NCBI GenBank assembly: GCA_029263195.1 | Contig: JAJCXX010000040.1 | Span: forward strand, 1 to 56,426 | Direction: 5' to 3' | Length of the DNA stretch: 56,426 bases | Source of the DNA: Acidimicrobiales bacterium | GTDB taxonomy: Bacteria > Actinomycetota > Acidimicrobiia > Acidimicrobiales > Aldehydirespiratoraceae | In this document: in pieces, positions 15,357 to 23,894 of the stretch | Numbering within the stretch: the stretch's first letter is position 1 | Layout of the letters: each line of letters starts with the position of its first letter | Translations under genes and position numbers: made by a program | Notes under the pieces: model-generated | Databases searched by the model: none | What the model was told of the DNA's origin: nothing | The model's input: only the letters and a program-made list of their open reading frames with translations

Positions 15357-16541
15357 TCAGAGGCGCTGGATGAGGGTGCCGGTGCCGAGGCCTCCACCAC
15401 AGCACATGGTGATGATCGCGTATTCCTTTTCGGAACGCTGGAGTTCGTGAACGGCCTTGGTGATGAGAATCGCGCCGGTGGCACCCAGAGGATGACCGAG
15501 GGCGATGGCGCCGCCAGTGGGATTCACGGTGGTCATGTCGGGCTGGAGTTCCTTCTCCCATGCCAGCACCACCGATGCGAACGCTTCGTTGATCTCGACC
15601 ACATCGATATCGCTCATCGATAAGTCGTTGTCGGCGAGCAGCTTCTTGGTGGCGAATATCGGGCCGGTGAGCATCAGCACCGGATCAGATCCAATGTTGC
15701 AGACATCCACGATGCGGGCCAGCGGTGTCAGGCCCAACTCTGTGGCCCTCTCAGCGGTCATCATCAGCACCGCTCCGGCGCCATCGCTGATCTGACTGGC
15801 CGAGCCGGCGGTGTGGACGGCGTCGTCTCGCCCGACCGCCTTGAGCTTGGCTAGTCCCTCGAGGGTGGTGTCACGAAGTCCGCCGTCGCGGGTGACGGTG
15901 ACCGTCTCGCCGGTGTCGTTGCCTTCCTCGTCGAGCACCGGTGCTTGCACCGAAACGATCTGTGTGGCGAAGGCGTCCTCGCTCCAGGCCTTGGCTGCGA
16001 GGGTCTGGCTGCGGAGTCCGAAGGCGTCGGTGTCGGCACGGGAGATGCCCCACTGCTCGGCGATGCGTTCGGCGCCCTCGAATTGTGATGTCCATTCGAA
16101 GTGCTCCCAATAGCGCCTGTTGACCGGCACGCCCACGTCGGGGTCTCTCGGGATGGTGGCGCCCATCTTCACTCGGCTCATCAATTCGATGCCACAGGAC
16201 ACGGCGGTGTCGACGACCCCGGCCTTGATCATCGAGTAGGCGAGGCTGGTGGCTTGCTGAGAGGACCCGCACTGGTTGTCGACGGTGGTGGCTCCCACCT
16301 CGAGTGGCAGCCCGGCTGCCAACCAGGCGTTTCGTGCCACATTCATGGTCTGCATGCCGACCTGGCCGACACAGCCTCCGATCACCTGTCCGACCTCGGC
16401 CGGATCCATACCGGTTCGATCGAAGAGCGCCTTCTGGACGTCGCCGAGAAGGTTGATTGACTGCATGGCGGATAGTTCTCCGTTGCGCCTTCCAACCGGA
16501 CTACGCACCGCATCGACAATCACAACATCACGTTCAGTCAT
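15357..16541 (-). CDS. Thiolase (acetyl-CoA C-acyltransferase)
   Basis: 394 residues. The active-site residues of degradative thiolases are visible: nucleophile Cys91 in VDNQCGSSQQA, His350 in GGAIALGHPLGATGA and Cys380 in MCCGGGLGTG. The sequence style (GGCVGQVGMQTMNVARNAWLAAG) resembles the FadA5/steroid-type thiolases of actinobacteria rather than the acetoacetyl-CoA or PcaF types. It should cleave a 3-oxoacyl-CoA to acetyl-CoA plus a shortened acyl-CoA. The upstream region has a palindrome AACGATCGTT suitable for a TetR-type fatty-acid regulator. A role with 3-oxoadipyl-CoA cannot be excluded but is not shown. Confidence 0.92.
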   Translation of the reverse strand: MTERDVVIVDAVRSPVGRRNGELSAMQSINLLGDVQKALFDRTGMDPAEVGQVIGGCVGQVGMQTMNVARNAWLAAGLPLEVGATTVDNQCGSSQQATSLAYSMIKAGVVDTAVSCGIELMSRVKMGATIPRDPDVGVPVNRRYWEHFEWTSQFEGAERIAEQWGISRADTDAFGLRSQTLAAKAWSEDAFATQIVSVQAPVLDEEGNDTGETVTVTRDGGLRDTTLEGLAKLKAVGRDDAVHTAGSASQISDGAGAVLMMTAERATELGLTPLARIVDVCNIGSDPVLMLTGPIFATKKLLADNDLSMSDIDVVEINEAFASVVLAWEKELQPDMTTVNPTGGAIALGHPLGATGAILITKAVHELQRSEKEYAIITMCCGGGLGTGTLIQRL

Positions 16542-16575
16542 GACGACAATCTAGATACTGGCTCGACGAATAGCT

Positions 16576-16585
16576 AACGATCGTT
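16576..16585. promoter_or_regulatory. Palindrome AACGATCGTT in the thiolase/membrane protein divergent region
   Basis: A perfect 10-bp dyad, 35 bp upstream of the thiolase start and 58 bp upstream of the divergent membrane-protein gene. Short AAC...GTT dyads of this form are common TetR-family operators in actinobacterial lipid metabolism. No regulator gene is adjacent. Confidence 0.35.
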
Positions 16586-16642
16586 CACTTGTGGTGGTAG
16601 AGCCGTTACGGATGGCCGCGGCCGGGGCTAGCCTCGGCGGTC

Positions 16643-17098
16643 ATGGAAGACACACTCCTCACCATTCACATCATCGCGGCCGGGGCTTGGCTGGGCGCCA
16701 ACGTCGTTCAGTTCCTGGTTGCACCGCAGGTCCAGAAGATCGGTGGCTCGGTCGCCGCCGGTTGGCACCGAACTGTGGAGGGCCTTCTCCGGACCCTCTA
16801 CATGCCGGCTTCGCTTCTTGCTCTCATCACCGGCGTGGGCCTCATCGTTGCGGTCGACGACTCTCCGTATGAGATGTCCGACCCGTTCGTATCGCTGGGC
16901 TTCCTCACGGTGATCGTCGGTTCGGCTCTCGGCATGGCCTTCTTCGCGCCCAATTCACGCAAGGCAGCCGAAGCCCGCGAGTCGGGCGACGACACGCTCG
17001 CCGCTTCCATCGAGAGCAAGCTTCTCATCGGAGGAGTGATCGACATGACGCTGGTCATCGTCACGATCGCCGCCATGGTCGGCAAGTGGGGCGTCTGA
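16643..17098 (+). CDS. Four-helix membrane protein (DUF2269/CopD-like)
   Basis: 151 residues with four hydrophobic segments (about 5-25, 50-72, 82-103, 127-147). Conserved-looking small residues in the first helix (HIIAAGAWLGANVVQFLVAPQV) and a histidine at its start resemble DUF2269/CopD-like proteins, which share a four-helix bundle and may bind haem or metal. The role is unknown. It is divergent from the thiolase and 26 bp upstream of the acyl-CoA dehydrogenase gene. Confidence 0.75.
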   Translation: MEDTLLTIHIIAAGAWLGANVVQFLVAPQVQKIGGSVAAGWHRTVEGLLRTLYMPASLLALITGVGLIVAVDDSPYEMSDPFVSLGFLTVIVGSALGMAFFAPNSRKAAEARESGDDTLAASIESKLLIGGVIDMTLVIVTIAAMVGKWGV

Positions 17099-17124
17099 CG
17101 CTTCGGTGTCTAATGTGACGGTTC

Positions 17125-18294
17125 GTGGCCACCGTCGATGAAATCCGAGCACAGCTGAGTGGACTGCTGCCGAGACGCGATCCCGAAACAGTGGGATCGG
17201 TACTCGGTGCCGGCAACGACGATGTGGACGCGGGGCGAGCCTGGCTCCGTGGTGCCTCCGAACACGGTCTCGCCGTTCCGGCATGGCCCAGCGAGTTCGG
17301 TGGCCGCGATGCCGACGAAGAAGAAGTCCGACTTATCAATGAGCTTCGTTCGGAGTTCGCGGTGCCCGACATGTACCCGTTCGCCGTCGGGCTGAGCTTG
17401 GTTGCCCCGATCCTGTTCGATTCACCGGACGAGGCGCAACAGCAGCGGTGGCTGAAGGGCATTGCCGATGGTTCCGAGATCTGGTGTCAGATGTTTTCCG
17501 AGCCCGACGCCGGCTCCGACCTCGCCAACATCGCCACGAAGGTGACTCCCGACGGAGACCAATGGCTGGTGAGCGGCCAGAAGGTCTGGACTAGTCGCGG
17601 TCCCTACTCGCGCTGGGGAATGTGCCTGGCCCGCACCGACCCTGAGCAGGTCAAGCACCGAGGACTCACGATGTTCGCGGTCGACATGGAGGGTCCGGGG
17701 GTCGACATTCGGGCCTTGCACCAGATGAACGGCGACACTCATTTCAGCGAGGTGTTTCTCGACGACGTGAGAGTCGGCCGACCCGACATTCTCGGAAGTG
17801 AAGGCGGTGGTTGGGGCGTGGCCATGACCGTTCTCACCCACGAACGATCGAGTCTCGGCGGCTCGGGCGGCGGCCTCGATCCGAGCGGCGGCTACGGCTG
17901 GCTCGACCAGCTTGGGGCGTTGGGCCGCCTCCAGGATCCGGTCTGGCGCGACCGGGCCATGTCGCTCTACGCCAAGCAGAAAGTGGCCGGCTGGACCGCT
18001 CGGCGTCAAGCGAACGCCACCGAAACGGGCTCCGGTGGCTCGGGCGGAAAGTTGCGCCTGGTCGAGGTGTACAGCGAGCGCACCACCATCGTCCAGGACG
18101 CCCTCGGAGCCGAAGGCATGATCGCCGGCGACACGCTTGTCGAGTTTCTCACCGGCCCATCGATGTCGATTCGCGGAGGAACCGACGAGATCCAGCGCAA
18201 CATCATTGGCGAGCGAATTCTCGGCCTGCCGCCCGAGCCCCGCGTCGACAAGGGCGTGAGCTATTCGGATCTTCGCCGACAAGGATTGGTGTGA
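17125..18294 (+). CDS. Acyl-CoA dehydrogenase
   Basis: 389 residues from a GTG start (17125). The FAD-binding middle-domain motif FSEPDAGSDLANIATKV and the WTSRGPYSRWGMCLARTD stretch are typical. The C-terminal helical domain ends with GGTDEIQRNIIGERILGLP, where the family contacts FAD. It oxidises an acyl-CoA to the 2-enoyl-CoA and passes electrons to ETF. The form is that of the FadE group in mycobacteria that acts on unusual acyl or steroid-ring CoA esters. A 35-bp gap with AGGAGG leads to the nitronate monooxygenase gene, suggesting one transcript. Confidence 0.92.
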   Translation: MATVDEIRAQLSGLLPRRDPETVGSVLGAGNDDVDAGRAWLRGASEHGLAVPAWPSEFGGRDADEEEVRLINELRSEFAVPDMYPFAVGLSLVAPILFDSPDEAQQQRWLKGIADGSEIWCQMFSEPDAGSDLANIATKVTPDGDQWLVSGQKVWTSRGPYSRWGMCLARTDPEQVKHRGLTMFAVDMEGPGVDIRALHQMNGDTHFSEVFLDDVRVGRPDILGSEGGGWGVAMTVLTHERSSLGGSGGGLDPSGGYGWLDQLGALGRLQDPVWRDRAMSLYAKQKVAGWTARRQANATETGSGGSGGKLRLVEVYSERTTIVQDALGAEGMIAGDTLVEFLTGPSMSIRGGTDEIQRNIIGERILGLPPEPRVDKGVSYSDLRRQGLV

Positions 18295-18329
18295 CAATCG
18301 CACCACTCCGAACCTGACCAGGAGGACAC

Positions 18330-19466
18330 ATGCGTACTGACATAACCGAGATGCTCGGGATCGAGTTTCCGATCCTGGCCTTCAGCCACTGCCGCGATGT
18401 CGTCGCAGCCGTGTCGAAGGCCGGCGGCATGGGCGTGCTTGGCGCGGTGGCCCATTCACCGAAGGCTCTGGAGATAGATCTCGACTGGATCGAGGACGAG
18501 ATAGGCGATCGTCCCTACGGCGTCGACATGATCGTGCCCGCCAGGTACGCCGGTGATCAGGACGGTGGTTACACGATGGGTGATCTCATCAATCTGATCC
18601 CACCCGAGCACAAGGAGTTCCTCGACGACATCCTTCGCCGCTACGAGGTGCCGGAGTTCCCTCCCGATGCCGAATCGGGCCGAGGCTTCGACAAGTTCAG
18701 CGACGCCCCTTTCTCGGACAAGTCCGCCGGCCCGCAGGTGGAGATCGCCCTGGCTCACAAGACTGCCTTCCTCGCCAACGCCCTCGGACCTCCACCCCAG
18801 CACATGATCGATTCAGCGAAGGACGCCGGCCGCCTCGTAGGTGCCCTCGCCGGTCGTCCGGTGCATGCCGAGCGGAGCGTGCAAGCCGGGGTCGACATCA
18901 TCATTGCTCAGGGTGGAGAGGCCGGTGGTCACACCGGAGAGATCGGCTCGATGGTCCTGATACCCGAGATCGTCGACGCGGTCGACGTACCGGTGCTGGG
19001 CGCCGGCGGCATCGGGCGTGGTCGCCAGATGGCCGCGGCGATGGCCCTCGGTGCTCAGGGTGTCTGGTGTGGATCGGTCTGGCTGACCACCGACGAGGCC
19101 GAAACCGATCCGGTGGTCAAGGAGAAGATGTTGAGGGCCACTTCGGCCGACACCATGCGGTCTCGTTCCCTCACCGGCAAGCCGGCCCGCATGTTGAAGT
19201 CGGCGTGGACCGAAGAGTGGGAGTCGGCCGACACGCCAGATCCCCTCGGCATGCCGCTCCAGCCGATCCTGACCGCGGAGGCCCAGCGTCGGATCACCCG
19301 GGCGTCTCGCAACGCCGGCTCCGGAGCCGAGAAGCTGGCCAACTACTTCGTCGGACAGATCGTCGGATCGATGAACAACCGCAAGGGTGCCGGACAGGTC
19401 GTGATGGAGATGATCGAGGAGTTCATCGAGGCCGTGGAGTCGTTGTCGGCTCAACTGGAGGTATGA
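18330..19466 (+). CDS. Nitronate monooxygenase / 2-nitropropane dioxygenase-family protein
   Basis: 378 residues, ATG with strong AGGAGG. The FMN-binding TIM barrel begins with LGIEFPILAFSHCRDVVAAVSKAGGMGVLGA and has IIAQGGEAGGHTGEIGSMVLIPEIVDAV and PVLGAGGIGRGRQMAAAMALGAQGVW, the phosphate-binding strands of NPD/NMO and of the related FabK. An insertion at about residues 60-140 is unusual and acidic. In actinobacteria such proteins often sit in lipid or steroid gene clusters, as here beside an acyl-CoA dehydrogenase. The natural substrate is unknown. Confidence 0.85.
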   Translation: MRTDITEMLGIEFPILAFSHCRDVVAAVSKAGGMGVLGAVAHSPKALEIDLDWIEDEIGDRPYGVDMIVPARYAGDQDGGYTMGDLINLIPPEHKEFLDDILRRYEVPEFPPDAESGRGFDKFSDAPFSDKSAGPQVEIALAHKTAFLANALGPPPQHMIDSAKDAGRLVGALAGRPVHAERSVQAGVDIIIAQGGEAGGHTGEIGSMVLIPEIVDAVDVPVLGAGGIGRGRQMAAAMALGAQGVWCGSVWLTTDEAETDPVVKEKMLRATSADTMRSRSLTGKPARMLKSAWTEEWESADTPDPLGMPLQPILTAEAQRRITRASRNAGSGAEKLANYFVGQIVGSMNNRKGAGQVVMEMIEEFIEAVESLSAQLEV

Positions 19467-19497
19467 CGTTTCGGGTATCTCGGTCGGGCGTGCCACG

Positions 19498-21762
19498 ATG
19501 TCCACCATGACGACCAACTCCGACGACCGGACCGTTTTCCGTACATGTCCCCTCTGTGAGGCGACCTGCGGGCTGGAGATTTCGATTCACGACGGGAAGG
19601 TCGCGCGTATCCGTGGCGACCGTGATGATGTCTTCTCGAGTGGGTTCATTTGCCCGAAAGGGTCGAGTCTGAAGCAACTCCACGAGGACCCCGACCGACT
19701 GCGTCTACCGGTTGTCAGACGTGGCATCGATACCGAGGGCGCACCGCGGTTCGTCGAGGTCGGCTGGGACGAAGCCTGGGAGGTCGTCGACGAGAAGCTG
19801 TCGACCGTTCGAGAGACCCACGGTGGCGAGGCGATTGGTGTCTACCTCGGCAATCCGGCTGCTCACCTCCTTTCGGCATCGACCCATCTGCGTCACCTCG
19901 TCAGAGCGTTGGGTGGACACAATCGCTACTCCGCCAGCACCGTCGATCAGATGCCTCGCCACGTCGCATCGGGATACCTCTACGGTGGCGGACTGTTGAT
20001 TCCGATTCCCGACATCGAACGCACCGATCTGCTGGTGATGCTCGGAGCCAATCCGTTCGAGTCGAATGGGAGTATCTGCACCGCCCCCGGATTTCCCGAT
20101 CGCATCGACGCCATGCGGGAGAACGGCGCGAGGGTGATCGTGGTCGATCCACGACGTACCAAGACCGCCGACCACGCCGATCAGCACATTGCCATTCGCC
20201 CCGGCACCGACGCGGTGTTGCTCGCTGCGGTTGCCAACCATCTGCTCAGTGAGGGTCTTGCCGATCCGGGGTCGTTGGTCGGCCTGGTCGAAGGGCTCGA
20301 TGAGCTTCCGGCTCTGCTGGCTCCCTTCACCGTCGAGCTGGCGGCCGCTGTCACCACCTTGTCGGTCGACACGATCAGAACCTTGGCCGAGGAGATCGCG
20401 TCGGCAGATTCCGCCGCTATCTATGGCCGTATCGGAACCTGCACCGTCGAGTTCGGCACTCTCACCACCTGGCTGATCGATGTGCTGGCGGTGGTCACCG
20501 GAAATCTTGATCGTCCCGGTGGATCAATGTTCACGTTGCCGGCAAGCGAGCGGGTCAGATCGTCCGAGGAGGGAAAGGCCTACCAGGTTGGCCGGTACCG
20601 GAGTCGCGTCAATGACCGGCCCGAGGTGCAGGGCGAATTTCCGGTGGCCGACCTACCCGACGAGATCCTCACCGACGGCGAGGGTCAGCTGAAGATGATG
20701 ATTACCTTCGCCGGCAATCCGGTGTTGTCGTGCCCCGATGGGCGGAGGATGGACGAAGCCTTTGCCGCACTCGACGCCATGGTGGCCGTCGACATCTATA
20801 TCAACGAGACGACCCGACACGCCGACGTGATCCTTCCCCCGCCGGGGTCCTTGGAGAAGAGTCACTACGACATTGCCTTCTACTCGTTCGGGGTGCGCAA
20901 CATCTCCAACTACTCCCCGCCGGTCTTCGAGCACGAGGGACCCACGGAGGACGACATCCTCGCCAAGTTCACCCTGATCGCCATGGGCGCCGGACCCGAC
21001 GCCGATCCCGATGTGGTCCACGATCAGGTCGTGCACGGACTACTGGAGGCTGAAGTCCGGTCCACTGGTTCACCGGTCAACGGGCGCGACATCGACGAGA
21101 TGATTGCCATGGTGCAAGGCGACACGGGAAGCGACCGAATTCTCGACGCATTGCTCCGTACCGGCCCCTACGGCGACAGATTCGGAGTCGATCCGGACGG
21201 GTTGTCGCTCTCGAAACTGCTCGACAACCCCCACGGAATCGACCTCGGTCCTCTCGATGCTCGTTTGCCCGGTAATCTCCGGACTCCCAGCGGCAAGGTG
21301 GAGTTGCTCGCCGGCCCCTTCGCCGACGACCTGAAGCGCCTCGAATCGAGACTGCGGGACCTGATCGATGACGACCGGCTGGTGCTGGTCGGTCGCCGCC
21401 ACGTTCGCTCCAACAACTCGTGGATGCACAACCTCGAGGTGCTGGTGAAGGGCAAGCCTCGATGCACTCTGCAGGTCAACCCGGCCGACGCCGACCGGCT
21501 GAGGCTGTCCGACGGCAGTGAGGCACTCGTGAGATCGCGGGTGGGAAGTGTCACTGCGCCGGTCGAGGTAACGGACGTCGTGATGGCCGGGGTCGTGAGC
21601 CTTCCCCATGGATGGGGCCACGATTTTTCGGGAACCCGCATGGCGGTGGCCAGCCGCTACGCCGGCGTCAACACCAATGTGCTGACCGACCCGGTCCTCA
21701 TCGACCCACTGTCGGGGAATGCCGTCCTCAACTCGATCCCTGTCGAGGTGCAGCCGGCCTGA
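19498..21762 (+). CDS. Molybdopterin-dependent oxidoreductase (DMSO reductase/formate dehydrogenase superfamily)
   Basis: 754 residues. The N-terminal [4Fe-4S] motif is Cys17, Cys20, Cys24 and Cys52 (TCPLCEATC, then FICPKG). Bis-MGD domains follow, with LVMLGANPFESNGS and VIVVDPRRTKTADHADQHIAIRPGTDAVLL, and a C-terminal molydopterin-dinucleotide-binding domain (LVGRRHVRSNNSWMHN). No Cys or SeCys is seen at the usual metal-ligand place (around SASTVDQMPRHVASG), so the ligand may be Ser or Asp. There is no Tat signal, electron-transfer subunit or membrane subunit nearby, so it is probably a cytoplasmic stand-alone enzyme. Substrate unknown. Starts at 19498 or 19507 are both possible. Confidence 0.9.
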   Translation: MSTMTTNSDDRTVFRTCPLCEATCGLEISIHDGKVARIRGDRDDVFSSGFICPKGSSLKQLHEDPDRLRLPVVRRGIDTEGAPRFVEVGWDEAWEVVDEKLSTVRETHGGEAIGVYLGNPAAHLLSASTHLRHLVRALGGHNRYSASTVDQMPRHVASGYLYGGGLLIPIPDIERTDLLVMLGANPFESNGSICTAPGFPDRIDAMRENGARVIVVDPRRTKTADHADQHIAIRPGTDAVLLAAVANHLLSEGLADPGSLVGLVEGLDELPALLAPFTVELAAAVTTLSVDTIRTLAEEIASADSAAIYGRIGTCTVEFGTLTTWLIDVLAVVTGNLDRPGGSMFTLPASERVRSSEEGKAYQVGRYRSRVNDRPEVQGEFPVADLPDEILTDGEGQLKMMITFAGNPVLSCPDGRRMDEAFAALDAMVAVDIYINETTRHADVILPPPGSLEKSHYDIAFYSFGVRNISNYSPPVFEHEGPTEDDILAKFTLIAMGAGPDADPDVVHDQVVHGLLEAEVRSTGSPVNGRDIDEMIAMVQGDTGSDRILDALLRTGPYGDRFGVDPDGLSLSKLLDNPHGIDLGPLDARLPGNLRTPSGKVELLAGPFADDLKRLESRLRDLIDDDRLVLVGRRHVRSNNSWMHNLEVLVKGKPRCTLQVNPADADRLRLSDGSEALVRSRVGSVTAPVEVTDVVMAGVVSLPHGWGHDFSGTRMAVASRYAGVNTNVLTDPVLIDPLSGNAVLNSIPVEVQPA

Positions 21763-21782
21763 CCTCCGGTTGTGGCAAAACG

Positions 21783-21835
21783 CGAACCGGAGGCCACCCT
21801 GTGGGCGACCTCCGGTTCGGGCGATGTTGTTTTTG
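21783..21835 (+). terminator. Intrinsic terminator after the molybdopterin oxidoreductase gene
   Basis: A perfect 11-bp stem CGAACCGGAGG (21783-21793) / CCTCCGGTTCG (21809-21819) with a 15-base loop is followed by a T-rich run (GTTGTTTTTG). An extra copy of the right-arm sequence (CCTCCGGTT) lies at 21763-21771 and could form an alternative hairpin with the left arm. It separates the oxidoreductase gene from the convergent membrane-protein gene. Confidence 0.8.
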
Positions 21836-21867
21836 CTCTTCTGCCTACCGAAGAGCAGTGACCCGAC

Positions 21868-22539
21868 TCAGGCCGCTTCGGCCAATTCGCTGATGCGATC
21901 GCCCTGGAAGCGGATGACCTGTTGGATGGTGGTGAGGACGAAGATGATCGCCACGAGGATCATGGCGAGGCCGGTCAGACGCAGACCCGGCAACCAGGCG
22001 CTGAAGGCCTGAACGGTGCCGATGTCGGCGATGTCGCTCGCCGAGGCGCCACCGGGGGAGGCAACTGCGCTGGGGTCGACGCCGCCGAGGGTGGTGGCGT
22101 TGATGATGCCGATGATGAATGCGACGATCTCGACCATGAGTCCCATCATCATCATGGGAGCGGTGGCGACACCCGACCATGGCTTCTTGAGCTGAATCGG
22201 TGTGGCGTTGAGCGATGTCTGAACGTCGCGTCCGGCATCACGAAGGGTGCGGACAATGTTGACCAGGGTCATGGTGATGGCCCCGAGGATCATGCCCATA
22301 CCGAGGAACACGAAGGCTCCGGAGAGCTGGCTGAGGGTCTGCCCGGTGCTCAGGTCGGATGCGACACCCGACGGCGAGAAGGCATCACCGAAGTTGGTGC
22401 CGCCGACGATGCCGAGGATGAATCCGAATAGCACCGACATGGCCCCCATGCCGAGCATCGGCCAGGCCATCGTCTTGGCCATCGTCTGGGGAAGATCGTC
22501 GCCCTTGTACGGAATTGTGTTCTTGAGTTTCGTAGTCAT
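21868..22539 (-). CDS. Uncharacterised four-helix membrane protein
   Basis: 223 residues from the ATG at 22539, preceded by AAGGGGGG; an extension to 22605 has no ribosome site. Hydrophobic segments lie near residues 24-46, 76-101, 126-148 and 184-205. Between the third and fourth is a Gly/Ala/Ser-rich loop (PGGASASDIADIG). I do not recognise a family. It lies 62 bp downstream of a smaller membrane-protein gene with which it is probably cotranscribed. Both encode similar-looking loops rich in Gly around 'IINATTLGG' and 'IIAGINAGDFFGG', which hints at common ancestry. Confidence 0.7.
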   Translation of the reverse strand: MTTKLKNTIPYKGDDLPQTMAKTMAWPMLGMGAMSVLFGFILGIVGGTNFGDAFSPSGVASDLSTGQTLSQLSGAFVFLGMGMILGAITMTLVNIVRTLRDAGRDVQTSLNATPIQLKKPWSGVATAPMMMMGLMVEIVAFIIGIINATTLGGVDPSAVASPGGASASDIADIGTVQAFSAWLPGLRLTGLAMILVAIIFVLTTIQQVIRFQGDRISELAEAA

Positions 22540-22601
22540 GTTCGCCCCCCTTGGAGCAGTTTGAGTGGTTGTTGAAGTCGAGTTGGGTTCGTTGGGTGAG
22601 G

Positions 22602-22940
22602 TCACTGAGACTGGCGCTTGGCGAGAATCACCGGAATTCCGGTGGCCATGGCGTCACGGCGGTAGCGAATGTGCCCGAAGATGTTGGTGAGGGCGAGAAT
22701 TACGCCGCCCCCGAAGAGTGTGGCGATTCCGACCAGCGCAAGCGGGTTGGCCCACGCAACGGTTGCCTTCCAGACACCCTGATCGGCGATGGTTCCTCCT
22801 CCGAAGAAGTCTCCAGCGTTGATCCCGGCGATGATGAGAGCCACGAATGCGGCCATTACCGTCATCGCTCCGACTGCTGTCACTGCGAGCGGGACGTACA
22901 GTGAACTCTCGCCGTTCGCCCCTTTGTTCTTGGTTGCCAT
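22602..22940 (-). CDS. Small two/three-helix membrane protein, unknown
   Basis: 112 residues from the ATG at 22940, which has an excellent AGGAGG at the right distance. Two strong hydrophobic segments (about 16-44 and 66-88) surround a loop with GDFFGGGTIADQG; the C-terminus is basic. No family is recognised. It precedes the 223-residue membrane protein gene on the same strand and is divergent from the Crp/Fnr-type regulator, which makes that regulator a likely controller. Confidence 0.7.
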   Translation of the reverse strand: MATKNKGANGESSLYVPLAVTAVGAMTVMAAFVALIIAGINAGDFFGGGTIADQGVWKATVAWANPLALVGIATLFGGGVILALTNIFGHIRYRRDAMATGIPVILAKRQSQ

Positions 22941-23042
22941 GTGATTCCTCCTTGGCATTTTGAATGCTCGATGTAGCTGCTTAAACGTGGCGAAGTCCCG
23001 TGCGATGCCTCGAATCCCGCATCTGTTGCAATTCAGTCTCTG

Positions 23043-23807
23043 GTGACCGAGGAGGGGTCACTGGCGGACGGGGTGTTCCGGACCTACCGTGGGGACGTGG
23101 CCGACCTCTTGTCTCGATATGCACCGTGGATCGCGTGTTGTCTCAGCCGCGGGAGCGATGCGCCGCTGAGAGAGGCCGATGTCGAACAGTTGGTGGCCGA
23201 GTTGGGAGAGCAGTCCCTGGCCGGAGGAATGTTCGTCTTCCGTCGCGGCGATCGAGCGGCAAAGATCCATGTGGTGCACACGGGAAGGGTCGAACTATCT
23301 CGTGAGCTCGGATCCCGCAGGGTCACGTTGCAGATTCTCAGGCCCGGAGACGTGTTCGGTGATGTGCCGGCGTTTCTCGGTGAACGCGAACCGTTCGATG
23401 CCCGCGCCGTCGAGGATTCCACGATTCTTTCGTTCGATGTTGATGCGCTGATCCGCCTGTTGCAGACCAAGCCCCTCGTTGCCCGGCGATGGTTCGTGTC
23501 CCTGGCGGAGCGCACCGCTGGGCTTCAGGGACGGCTCGTCGACCTGTTGGCCGGCGGCCTCGAGTCGCAGTTGGCCTCGATTCTTCTTCGTGAGGCCGAC
23601 GACGAGGGCGTGGTGCACATCACCCAGGGGCAGCTAGCGGAGATGCTCGGTGTGCAGCGGTCCAGCGCGCAGCGTGTGCTCAAGAGCCTCGAGAACGGCG
23701 GTCTGATCGAGTTGCGTTATCGCAAGATTCACTTGTCTGATCGCACCGCTCTGCTGTCTCTGCTCGACTCCGAGGACAAGTTCGACGAGCCGGCCCGATC
23801 GGTCTGA
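23043..23807 (+). CDS. Crp/Fnr-family transcriptional regulator
   Basis: 254 residues from a GTG start; the exact start is uncertain. The cyclic-nucleotide-binding beta roll spans about residues 40-150 (FRRGDRAAKIHVVHTGRVELS, LRPGDVFGDVPAFLGER) and the C-terminal winged helix about 185-235 (ITQGQLAEMLGVQRSSAQRVLKSLENGGLI). The canonical cAMP-contact residues of Crp (GELAL...RSA) are replaced by GDVPAF...RAV, and there is no Fnr cysteine cluster, so the effector is unknown. An N-terminal extension (about 35 residues) contains WIACCLSRGSDAPLREADV. It lies between two sets of uncharacterised membrane-protein genes and may control them. Confidence 0.9.
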   Translation: MTEEGSLADGVFRTYRGDVADLLSRYAPWIACCLSRGSDAPLREADVEQLVAELGEQSLAGGMFVFRRGDRAAKIHVVHTGRVELSRELGSRRVTLQILRPGDVFGDVPAFLGEREPFDARAVEDSTILSFDVDALIRLLQTKPLVARRWFVSLAERTAGLQGRLVDLLAGGLESQLASILLREADDEGVVHITQGQLAEMLGVQRSSAQRVLKSLENGGLIELRYRKIHLSDRTALLSLLDSEDKFDEPARSV

Positions 23808-23821
23808 ACCGATCCCGGACG

Positions 23822-23857
23822 CGGCTCGAGCCCCTCCCTGGGGAGAGACTCGAGCCG
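23822..23857. terminator. Bidirectional hairpin between convergent genes
   Basis: Arms CGGCTCGAG (23822-23830) and CTCGAGCCG (23849-23857) are perfect complements, and the loop itself contains CCCC...GGGG (23831-23843). The structure is centred between the convergent Crp/Fnr-type gene and the 237-residue membrane protein gene. There is no long T-run, so termination efficiency is uncertain. Confidence 0.6.
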
Positions 23858-23894
23858 TAACCGTTATGGGGGGAAACCCCTGCGCAGCGGGGGG

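Noticed and set aside
15357..16541. Assigning this thiolase to the 3-oxoadipyl-CoA step of the proposed pathway
   Set aside because: It lies 19 kb away, with a steroid/lipid-type sequence style and lipid-type neighbours. The thiolase for the pathway may be elsewhere in the genome.
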